A stretch of DNA of 5,751 nucleotides from Candidatus Omnitrophota bacterium (lineage in GTDB: Bacteria; Omnitrophota; Koll11; Gygaellales; JAQTUY01), in assembly GCA_028707105.1 (NCBI GenBank), contig JAQTUY010000105.1:1-5751 (forward strand). The letters are read 5' to 3'. Positions within the stretch are counted from its first letter, which is position 1. Each line of letters opens with the position of its first letter. Under the pieces are notes generated by a model, which made no database searches, was not told the DNA's origin, and saw only the letters and a program-made list of their open reading frames with translations. Shown in pieces: positions 1 to 5,284 of the stretch. Made by a program: the position numbers and the translations under genes.

Positions 1-115
1 AAACCAGATCAACGAACTGCTGGGCAGCGCCCGGTCCGTTATTAAGACATCCGCCATACGTCCCAGATACAAAGATTTCCTTATCAACTATTCAGAGAAA
101 GTCCTGCGGTCATAA
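1..115 (+). CDS. 3' end of an unidentified gene upstream of ispH (partial)
   Basis: The frame beginning at base 2 is open from the window edge to a TAA at 113-115 and encodes 37 C-terminal residues ending in EKVLRS. The composition (Lys, Glu, Ile, Leu, Tyr, with a charged C-terminal helix-like stretch) looks like real coding sequence. The other two forward frames either stop early or read as Arg/Pro/Ser/Thr-rich, noise-like sequence. The stop lies 13 nt before the ispH ATG, so the two genes are probably cotranscribed. In many bacteria ispH follows plsC or cmk, but this tail shows no motif that identifies either, so I assign no function. Confidence 0.6.
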   Translation, partial: NQINELLGSARSVIKTSAIRPRYKDFLINYSEKVLRS

Positions 116-116
116 A

Positions 117-124
117 AAGGAAAG
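117..124 (+). promoter_or_regulatory. Ribosome binding site of ispH
   Basis: The purine run AAGGAAAG sits immediately after the upstream stop codon, with its AGGA core 7 nt before the ATG at 129. It decides the start because the IspH frame stays open upstream to the window edge. The canonical IspH N-terminus also begins at this ATG. Confidence 0.65.
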
Positions 125-128
125 TTTA

Positions 129-965
129 ATGAAGATCACCCTGGCCAAATCTGCTGGTTTCTGCTTTGGAGTGAAAAGAGCGATCGATATCGCCTTTAAA
201 GCGGCGTCTTCGGGCGAAAAAGTATACATGCTCGGGGATATTGTTCATAACGAAGACGTTGTAAGACAAATACGTAAAAGCGGCATCAGGAAAATAAGCG
301 GCCTGACCCGTGGTAGAAGTAAAGCCCTGCTTATCCGGGCTCACGGCGCGGACCTGGCGACATTAAATCTGGCGGCGCGTTTAGGCTATAAAATAATCGA
401 CGCTACCTGCCCCATGGTCAAAGAGATCCAGAATATAGCGCACTCAATGGAAGAAAAAGGCTGTCAGGTGATCATAATCGGGGATAAAAAACATGATGAG
501 GTGCGGGGGATCGTGGGACACCTAAAAGGGCAGGCGGTGATCATTGACAGCGCGCAGGATCTGCCGTTAAACAAGCTCAAGGCAATAAAAAAAGCGGCGG
601 TCGTAGTGCAATCCACCCAAAACATGGATCTGGCGTTAAAGATCGTGGAAAGCCTGAAAAAGATAATCCCCGAATTATTATTCTTCAATACCATCTGTAA
701 ACCCACCCGTATCCGGCAGGAAGAAATAAAAAAGATGCCGCTTGAGAATGACGTGATCATTATTATCGGCTCAAAAAAAAGCGCCAATACTAAAAGATTG
801 CACGAAATAGCGGCTTCCCTGAACAGAAAAAGTTACTGGATCACTTCGAAAAACGACATAAGGCGGGATTGGTTCACCGGAGCGCGTAAGGTCGGTATAA
901 CCGCGGGCGCCTCAACCCCGGATTCAACTACCCGCGACATTATAGAATATATAAAACAACTCTAG
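129..965 (+). CDS. ispH: 4-hydroxy-3-methylbut-2-enyl diphosphate reductase (IspH/LytB)
   Basis: Complete 278-residue IspH, the last enzyme of the MEP isoprenoid pathway. It reduces HMBPP to IPP and DMAPP in the cytoplasm using a [4Fe-4S] cluster. The three cluster cysteines are visible: C12 in AGFCFGVKRA, C94 in DATCPMVKEI and C190 in FNTICKPTR. Substrate-pocket residues are also in place: H40 (IVHN), H72 (RAHG), H122 and E124 (KKHDEV, the proton-relay glutamate), T163 (QSTQN), S218 and N220 (SKKSANT), and S262 (AGASTP). Length is normal for the short bacterial form, with no S1-domain fusion. The start is set by AAGGAAAG and by family N-termini, although the frame is open upstream. It follows an unidentified gene by 13 nt, and its stop overlaps that of the convergent sufB-like gene. 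The intact active site suggests a functional enzyme that depends on Fe-S assembly. Confidence 0.97.
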   Translation: MKITLAKSAGFCFGVKRAIDIAFKAASSGEKVYMLGDIVHNEDVVRQIRKSGIRKISGLTRGRSKALLIRAHGADLATLNLAARLGYKIIDATCPMVKEIQNIAHSMEEKGCQVIIIGDKKHDEVRGIVGHLKGQAVIIDSAQDLPLNKLKAIKKAAVVVQSTQNMDLALKIVESLKKIIPELLFFNTICKPTRIRQEEIKKMPLENDVIIIIGSKKSANTKRLHEIAASLNRKSYWITSKNDIRRDWFTGARKVGITAGASTPDSTTRDIIEYIKQL

Positions 966-2197
966 AGAGCTTCCTTCTCGCAGGATTCTATCGCTTTATT
1001 GATCTGGCCCTTTAGGACATCCGGCAGGCCCATTATCGAGACATCAAGAAAACCGCGCACTATCGCCGCCTGAGCCTCCTGCGCGGAAAGCCCGCGGGCC
1101 ATCAGGTATTCTATCTCTTCCTTGGCGATCTTGCCTACTGCCGCCTCGTGAGACATATCCACACCTTCGCAACAACCTTCCAGCTCGGGAATAGCGTAAA
1201 TATTCCCTTGATCACCCAGGATAAGTCCGCGGCACTCAAGATGCGCTTTGATCGGCGCGGTTTCGCCGCGCAGGTTTCCCCGGGCGATGATCGTGCCGTT
1301 ATGCGCTATGGCCCGGGCGATAATCTCAGCGCGGCTATTCTCTGCCAGGAGATTGACCCGCGAGCCGATGTCCAGGCGCGATCCCGGATGGGCGTAAAGA
1401 ATAGAGTTGTAACGCGCCAGGGAATTTTTCCCCGCTAAAACCGCCTTCGGATACATCTGGATATCCTTCACGCGCTTTAAACAAATATAATTGGAAAGAA
1501 AAATACCGTTCTCTTCTACTATCGTACCGGTGCGCGGCCGGACAACTATATCTTCATGCCAGTTGTGCACCATCGTAAAGGTGACCTTGGCGTTCTTTTT
1601 AACGAAAAACTCCGAGATACCGATATGCACCCCCCTGGAGCCAAAAGACTCGGTAGCGCACCCGGTGATTATCTGCAGGTCCGATCCCTCTTCCGCGATA
1701 ATGATATTATGCACGCTTTGGATCAGGTTCCCGGATTTTAAGAACAGGCAAGCCTGAATAGGAAAGCTGGCCTTAACACCCGGCAGGGCGCGGATGAAAT
1801 AACCGTGGTAAGGATTGAGCTGGGCGTGGGCGGTATATTTGTCGCTGTCAACCGCCACCGCCTTCCAATAATACTCCCATAGCCAATCATACTTCTTCAA
1901 GGCTTCGCTGGCGCTCATCACCTCCAAGCCCTCTTTCTTACTCCGGGCATGGATGACGCTATGGTCCATCTGCAGGAAAGTCCCCCAGCGTTCTTTTTCT
2001 TTAACGTCGATTCCGGCGGAAAGCACTGTTTCAACCTGTGAAGAAGTCAGGTCGGCCAGCGACTTGGGATACTCGGCCTCCTCCGGAGTCTTACGATAGC
2101 TTTCCAGGTCGATATCATCGCCAAAAGAGGCTTTTTTGTCATACGCCGACTGTGCCTTCCGGTCCAGATCTTCTTTTATCTTTTGCATTTGAGACAT
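962..2197 (-). CDS. sufB: SufB/SmsB-type Fe-S cluster scaffold protein
   Basis: A 411-residue SufB/SufD-family scaffold, expected to work with the SufC ATPase encoded just upstream to assemble Fe-S clusters in the cytoplasm. The C-terminal core resembles SufB more than SufD. C322 in LECRGLILGD aligns by eye with E. coli SufB C405 (CDSMLIGD), and H350-E351 in MSHEAAVGKI aligns with SufB H433-E434, residues implicated in cluster assembly. The middle (about 140-320) is the repetitive beta-helix region. It is shorter than E. coli SufB (495 residues), mainly in the N-terminal part. No SufD, SufS or SufE/U is encoded nearby, so the gene fits the B subunit of the two-component SUF-like minimal system (SmsB). 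The ATG lies 22 nt inside the end of sufC with only a weak GGGT upstream, suggesting translational coupling; M4 at 2188 is an alternative start. SufB versus SmsB naming is inference. Confidence 0.9.
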   Translation of the reverse strand: MSQMQKIKEDLDRKAQSAYDKKASFGDDIDLESYRKTPEEAEYPKSLADLTSSQVETVLSAGIDVKEKERWGTFLQMDHSVIHARSKKEGLEVMSASEALKKYDWLWEYYWKAVAVDSDKYTAHAQLNPYHGYFIRALPGVKASFPIQACLFLKSGNLIQSVHNIIIAEEGSDLQIITGCATESFGSRGVHIGISEFFVKKNAKVTFTMVHNWHEDIVVRPRTGTIVEENGIFLSNYICLKRVKDIQMYPKAVLAGKNSLARYNSILYAHPGSRLDIGSRVNLLAENSRAEIIARAIAHNGTIIARGNLRGETAPIKAHLECRGLILGDQGNIYAIPELEGCCEGVDMSHEAAVGKIAKEEIEYLMARGLSAQEAQAAIVRGFLDVSIMGLPDVLKGQINKAIESCEKEAL

Positions 2198-2898
2198 TTG
2201 TCATACCCGTATTTGCGAATAACCTGGATGATCTTTTTAGGGTCTTTCAAACAATGCAGCTGCATATTGGAAAGCACGCATCCCATATCCGCCTTAACAT
2301 AATCAAGAATATACCCAGTATGCGTTATGATTAAAGCCGCGCAGTCCTTGGCCTTTAAGAAATCTTCCACGATCCTGCCCATCGAAGAGACATTCTCCAG
2401 GTCCACCCCTGATTCCGGCTCATCTAAAAGCACGATCTGAGGCTCCTGCGCGATAAGCTGCAGGAGTTCCGACCGCTTCATCTCTCCGCCGGAAAATCCT
2501 AAATTCAGGTCGCGGTCCAGGAAATCCGTCATCGCCAGTTCTTCGGCGGCTTTATCCAGATCAAAATCCCTGCTGCGACTGGTCATATTTATCAACTGGC
2601 GAAGCTTCACTCCCCGCACGGTCGGGGGACGCTGGAATAGCGCCCCTATCCCAAGCTTAGCCCTTTTATCTATAGGAAGACCGAGTATGCTTTCTCCGTT
2701 AAAAAGAATATCTCCCCCGGTGATCTGATAAGAAGGAAAACCCATAATGGCCATTATCAGCGAGGTCTTGCCTGAGCCATTTTGGCCCAAAAGGACCATG
2801 ACCTGGCCGCGGTCGATGCGCAAATTGAAATTACGTATTACTTCTTTCCCCGCGATACTGATACGCAGGTCTTTAATCTCAAGCAAAGCCTCTTTCAT
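2176..2898 (-). CDS. sufC: SufC/SmsC ABC-type ATPase for Fe-S assembly
   Basis: A 240-residue soluble ABC ATPase that should drive conformational change of the SufB-type scaffold encoded next. All nucleotide-binding motifs are present: Walker A GQNGSGKT (38-45), Q-loop Q89, signature FSGGEMKR (135-142), Walker B IVLLDEP with D159 and E160, the SufC-like ESGVD D-loop (162-166), and the H-loop H193 in ITHTGY. There are no membrane segments. I place the start at 2898: GGAGG lies 4 nt upstream, the ATGA overlaps the TGA of the preceding MBL gene, and an ATG at 2931 would add 11 residues translated from within that gene. The tail ends in CLKCKR, a C235-x-x-C238 pair that E. coli SufC does not have as far as I recall. 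Together with SufB this matches the SMS minimal system; a transporter ATPase is unlikely given the neighbour. Confidence 0.93.
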   Translation of the reverse strand: MKEALLEIKDLRISIAGKEVIRNFNLRIDRGQVMVLLGQNGSGKTSLIMAIMGFPSYQITGGDILFNGESILGLPIDKRAKLGIGALFQRPPTVRGVKLRQLINMTSRSRDFDLDKAAEELAMTDFLDRDLNLGFSGGEMKRSELLQLIAQEPQIVLLDEPESGVDLENVSSMGRIVEDFLKAKDCAALIITHTGYILDYVKADMGCVLSNMQLHCLKDPKKIIQVIRKYGYDKCLKCKR

Positions 2899-3509
2899 TG
2901 CTCCTCCAGGATCCGCACCTCTACGCTGCAAAGCTTCTCAAACTCCAGCGCGTCCTTTTTTGAACCCAGGCCGCCGCCCCAATGCATCGGAATAGCGATC
3001 TTAGGCTTGATCAGGTTAGCCGCCTCACTGGCTGACCTTGCGTTCATCGTAAATGTTCCGCCTATGGGCAACATTGCTATATCGGCCTTAATCCTCCCCA
3101 TTTCCGGTATATTATCCGTATCTCCGGCATGATAAAACCTGGTCCCATCTGCCTCAAACAGATAGCCCAGGTTGTCTTCGGATCTCGGGTGAAAAGGTTT
3201 ATTGATATTATAGGCGTAAGTCACTTCGATATTTACGCCTTTGACTTGCAGCTTATCTCCGGGCCGAACGACCTTGACCGGGAATGATAATTTTTTGGCC
3301 ACAGAACTTGATGAAACGATCAAAGTATCAACATTATAAAGACGCTTTATATCGCCAGGCGAACAATGGTCGCCGTGGGCATGCGTGATCAGTATCAGGT
3401 CTGCCGAAGGCAAGCCCTCCCTGATCTTTTCCGGGTCTATATAAATATTGCCGCTTGAACTTTCTATAAGAAATGCTGATTGTCCGAACCAATGAATCTT
3501 ATCTAACAT
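2895..3509 (-). CDS. MBL-fold metal-dependent hydrolase (UlaG/UPF0173-like, COG2220 type)
   Basis: A complete 204-residue single-domain metallo-beta-lactamase-fold protein. The metal-binding motif THAHGDH is at 42-48 (H43, H45, D47, H48), followed by HAGDTD (H127, D130) and PMHWG (H176), which supply the remaining ligands of a dinuclear site. The segment LPIGGTFTMN (147-156) is typical of the UlaG/UPF0173 branch. No signal peptide or extra domain is seen, so it is probably cytoplasmic. The substrate cannot be read from the sequence: characterised relatives include a lactonase, and many members are uncharacterised. It starts 2 nt after the radical SAM gene stops, with no clear Shine-Dalgarno, and its TGA overlaps the sufC ATG. 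It is therefore probably cotranslated with both, and a role linked to the radical SAM product or to Fe-S metabolism is only inference. Confidence 0.88.
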   Translation of the reverse strand: MLDKIHWFGQSAFLIESSSGNIYIDPEKIREGLPSADLILITHAHGDHCSPGDIKRLYNVDTLIVSSSSVAKKLSFPVKVVRPGDKLQVKGVNIEVTYAYNINKPFHPRSEDNLGYLFEADGTRFYHAGDTDNIPEMGRIKADIAMLPIGGTFTMNARSASEAANLIKPKIAIPMHWGGGLGSKKDALEFEKLCSVEVRILEEQ

Positions 3510-3511
3510 AT

Positions 3512-4807
3512 CTAACGGCTTGCCTGCGGCAGCCAGGACATCTTACGGTTACGGCCCATCCATTCCTTGACGATCTTATGACCCATAAAACCGAACGCCG
3601 CGTTCCTGAAATGCAGCTTCAAAAGCAGCGAAAAGGAGCGCGAAAGAGAGTAGAATTTAGCGTAAGCGCTGAAGACATTCAGCTGGAGCTGTTTTGCCGA
3701 TAATAGCTTAGGCTTAAAAACCACGTGCTGGCCGTCATACAGGTTCCAGTCGCGGCTGAATATCCGCTGTTGCGTATTCAAGTCATCGTGGACCTTGGTC
3801 CCGGGAAAAGGAGTCAGGATCATCATCTGGATAGTATCGATCTTCTGTTTGATCGCGAACTTCAGGGTATCCCAGACAGTAGCCTCGTTATCATCATCGC
3901 TACCCAAGACAAACATCCCGTGGATCTTGATCTTGTTATGGCGGAAAGAGCGTATCGCGTTTATAATATCCTCAAGACTCTGCTTCTTATGATAAGACTG
4001 CAGGGTTTTATTGTTCACAGATTCAAAACCCACGCAAGCCACGGCGCAGCCGGCGCGAGCCATCATCTTTAAAAGACCGTCGTCTTTTGCCACGTCGCAA
4101 CGCACCTGACAGGTCCAATTCCGGATATTATTCTTTAGTAAAAGCTCCAGCAGGCTGCGCGTGCGTTTAGGATGGGCGGTAAAATTATCATCGCAGAAAA
4201 AGAGAGGCTTGCTTTTGCGGGATAATACTTCGGCGATGACATTATCGGCGCTGCGGAAACGGTATTCCCGGCCGAACATTTTGGTCACTGAACAAAAAGT
4301 GCAGTCAAAAGGACAGCCCCTGGATGTGGAAACCGGGATAGGCACAATAGAAGCATGCGGGTTATACCTTTGGACTAAAGATAGGTCCGGATACGGCAGA
4401 CTATCCAGGTCCTGGACCCGATGCCCCTTAACGATGCTGTCTTTTATCCTGCCCTCAATGATATCACAAATAACCTCTTCAGCCTCTCCTACTACTACCT
4501 GCCGGGCGAATTGCAAGGCCTCATCCGGCAATAAACTGGCATGCACACCGCCGATGATCACCTTATCCCTGGGAAATTTAGAAGCGATCTCATAGCCGCG
4601 CCTGGCAGTGGAGGTCAAGATCGATATCCCCACCACATCGGCATCTATCTTTGAATAATCCGGGCGGTAGATATCCTCGTTATAGATCTTGACTTCATGC
4701 CCGTGTTTTTTAAGGATCGTCCCCAGGTATATCGGCCCTAAAAGCGGCATTTGGAATTTACTGTACACATTTATTTCGGAACACGGTTCAATAAGCGCGA
4801 CTTTCAT
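3512..4807 (-). CDS. B12-binding-domain radical SAM protein
   Basis: First gene of the four-gene operon, 431 residues from this start. Numbering below begins at the alternative ATG at 4810. Residues 1-140 resemble the Rossmann-like cobalamin-binding domain common in this family: PLLGPIYLGTILKKHGHEV (22-40), DADVVGIS (56-63), GGVHASLLPDE (87-97) and the GEAEE turn (108-112). No DxHxxG motif is visible, so base-off histidine binding is not expected. The radical SAM domain follows, with the [4Fe-4S] motif C166-x3-C170-x2-C173 in RGCPFDCTFC and GFES with E263. The C-terminal 340-432 segment (DWNLYDGQHVVFKP) is like that of BchE/HpnJ-type proteins. Such enzymes methylate unactivated carbons or rearrange lipids and cofactors; the substrate here is unknown. 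I prefer the second of two tandem ATGs because GAGG abuts the first at 4810 and lies 4 nt from the second. Confidence 0.9.
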   Translation of the reverse strand: MKVALIEPCSEINVYSKFQMPLLGPIYLGTILKKHGHEVKIYNEDIYRPDYSKIDADVVGISILTSTARRGYEIASKFPRDKVIIGGVHASLLPDEALQFARQVVVGEAEEVICDIIEGRIKDSIVKGHRVQDLDSLPYPDLSLVQRYNPHASIVPIPVSTSRGCPFDCTFCSVTKMFGREYRFRSADNVIAEVLSRKSKPLFFCDDNFTAHPKRTRSLLELLLKNNIRNWTCQVRCDVAKDDGLLKMMARAGCAVACVGFESVNNKTLQSYHKKQSLEDIINAIRSFRHNKIKIHGMFVLGSDDDNEATVWDTLKFAIKQKIDTIQMMILTPFPGTKVHDDLNTQQRIFSRDWNLYDGQHVVFKPKLLSAKQLQLNVFSAYAKFYSLSRSFSLLLKLHFRNAAFGFMGHKIVKEWMGRNRKMSWLPQASR

Positions 4808-4817
4808 CATCCCTCGT

Positions 4818-4860
4818 AAAAAACAATACCCGGCCCCCTAAGTGAGAGCCGGGTATTGTT
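4818..4860 (-). terminator. Intrinsic terminator / attenuator between cspA and the radical SAM operon
   Basis: A perfect 13-bp stem pairs 4848-4860 with 4822-4834 (arm AACAATACCCGGC) around a 13-nt loop. In the minus-strand transcript it is followed by T at 4821-4818, making a T6 run with the last two paired bases. It starts 13 nt beyond the cspA stop and would end the cspA transcript. The next bases, GAGGG (4815-4811), are the Shine-Dalgarno of the radical SAM gene. An operon transcript beginning further upstream must therefore read through this hairpin. The plus strand shows only CTTTTG after the stem, so action in that direction is less likely and serves no visible gene. Confidence 0.85.
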
Positions 4861-4872
4861 CTTTTGTTTAGG

Positions 4873-5073
4873 TTATAACTTAACTACTTTCGTAGCTTGT
4901 TCTCCCTTAGGGCCCTTCTCGATCTCAAACTCCACTTCCTGCCCCTCGTTTAAAGTCTTATAACCATCACCCTGGATCGCGCTATGATGAACAAACACGT
5001 CAGCTCCGGATTCAGGTGTGATAAAACCATAACCCTTCTGATTCGAAAACCACTTTACTTTACCTCTTGCCAT
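4873..5073 (-). CDS. cspA: Cold-shock domain protein (CspA family)
   Basis: A 66-residue single cold-shock domain, the usual family length. It is a five-stranded OB-fold that binds single-stranded RNA and DNA and acts as an RNA chaperone. RNP1 is KGYGFI (13-18) and RNP2 is VFVHH (26-30). The N-terminal [15 protein letters not shown] stretch carries the aromatic binding residues W8, F9, Y15, F17, F27 and H29-H30. The start is certain: AAGGAGGT lies 8 nt upstream, and a homolog-like MARGKVKWF begins there. The gene stands between a leader with two promoters and a hairpin, and a strong hairpin directly after it. Members of this family (E. coli CspA, CspC, CspE) are known transcription antiterminators, which makes both hairpins notable. 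The name cspA denotes the family; the sequence does not show whether it is cold-induced or constitutive. Confidence 0.96.
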   Translation of the reverse strand: MARGKVKWFSNQKGYGFITPESGADVFVHHSAIQGDGYKTLNEGQEVEFEIEKGPKGEQATKVVKL

Positions 5074-5081
5074 TTTTTGCT

Positions 5082-5089
5082 ACCTCCTT
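5082..5089 (-). promoter_or_regulatory. Ribosome binding site of cspA
   Basis: AAGGAGGT in the minus-strand transcript lies 8 nt before the ATG at 5073, with an A-rich spacer. It is the strongest Shine-Dalgarno in the window and indicates high translation of the cold-shock protein. Confidence 0.85.
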
Positions 5090-5097
5090 CCTTATAA

Positions 5098-5126
5098 ATT
5101 ATAGTAAACCCCGTCAGAAATCTTAA
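5098..5126 (-). promoter_or_regulatory. Candidate proximal sigma70-type promoter P2 of cspA
   Basis: A consensus -10 TATAAT (5103-5098) is preceded at 17 nt by TTAAGA (5126-5121), four of six matches to TTGACA. Start would be near 5091, giving a leader of under 20 nt that contains little beyond the Shine-Dalgarno. Transcription from P2 would bypass the upstream hairpin at 5169-5206. The site is inferred from sequence only. Confidence 0.5.
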
Positions 5127-5168
5127 AGCCCAAATTCCCCTTTTTTCCAGCGGGGTAACTTTCGACAT

Positions 5169-5206
5169 AAAAAAACCGAAAGGTTAGACATCTTACAACC
5201 CTCCGG
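5169..5206 (-). terminator. Terminator-like hairpin in the cspA leader (attenuator or phosphatase-gene terminator)
   Basis: In the minus-strand transcript CCGGAGGGTT (5206-5197) pairs with AACCTTTCGG (5185-5176): ten pairs, two of them G-U, around an 11-nt loop, followed by seven T (5175-5169). It is about 80 nt after the phosphatase stop and about 30 nt after the expected start of P1. It could therefore end phosphatase transcripts, attenuate P1 transcripts before cspA, or both. The downstream arm can also pair its CTTTCG (5182-5177) with CGAAAG at 5164-5159, giving a competing fold once that part has been transcribed. Confidence 0.65.
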
Positions 5207-5241
5207 CTAAGACTTCTAATCTCTTATTTACTACGATTTTA

Positions 5242-5269
5242 ATTATAACACAAAATGCCCGTTTGTCAA
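5242..5269 (-). promoter_or_regulatory. Consensus extended -10 sigma70-type promoter P1
   Basis: TTGACA (5269-5264) and TATAAT (5247-5242) are both perfect hexamers separated by 16 nt, and the spacer ends in TGT, giving an extended -10 TGTTATAAT. It lies just after the phosphatase stop and reads towards cspA. Start is expected near 5235, with a leader of about 160 nt to cspA, similar in length to long cold-shock gene leaders such as that of E. coli cspA. A chance match this good in a 211-nt gap is unlikely. Confidence 0.85.
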
Positions 5270-5284
5270 TATAAAATGACCCCC

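Larger units (their letters stand above)
5074..5235 (-). other. Long structured 5' leader of cspA (predicted)
   Basis: This is the stretch from the expected P1 start to the cspA ATG. It contains the terminator-like hairpin at 5169-5206 and a CCCC run (5155-5152) with two possible partners: GGGG at 5140-5137 (local hairpin) or, as ACCCCG (5156-5151), CGGGGT at 5113-5108 (six pairs, longer range). Mutually exclusive pairings of this sort would suit a temperature- or protein-responsive leader. The folds are read by eye, without energies. I recognise no known riboswitch class and no open reading frame of note here. Confidence 0.45.

Noticed and set aside
3..128. IspH frame is open upstream of the ATG to the window edge, hinting at an N-terminal extension or fusion.
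   Set aside because: The upstream translation is Arg/Pro/Ser/Thr-rich and unlike any IspH domain, while the frame at base 2 looks coding and stops at 115. A good Shine-Dalgarno and a canonical IspH N-terminus mark the ATG at 129.
1148..1757. Plus-strand open frames opposite sufB (1148-1438, 1491-1757).
   Set aside because: No recognisable motif, and the opposite strand encodes a clear SufB-family protein; they are antisense shadows.
2896..2931. Longer sufC start at 2931 adding 11 residues.
   Set aside because: The extra codons lie inside the MBL gene, and the GGAGG plus ATGA overlap at 2898 gives the usual SufC N-terminus.
3473..4595. Plus-strand open frames opposite the radical SAM gene (3473-3703, 3725-4072, 4161-4595).
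   Set aside because: No motif support and no convincing ribosome binding site was noted; the opposite strand has intact family motifs throughout.
4822..4868. Hairpin after cspA as a plus-strand terminator.
   Set aside because: The plus strand has only CTTTTG after the stem and no plus-strand gene lies upstream for thousands of bases.
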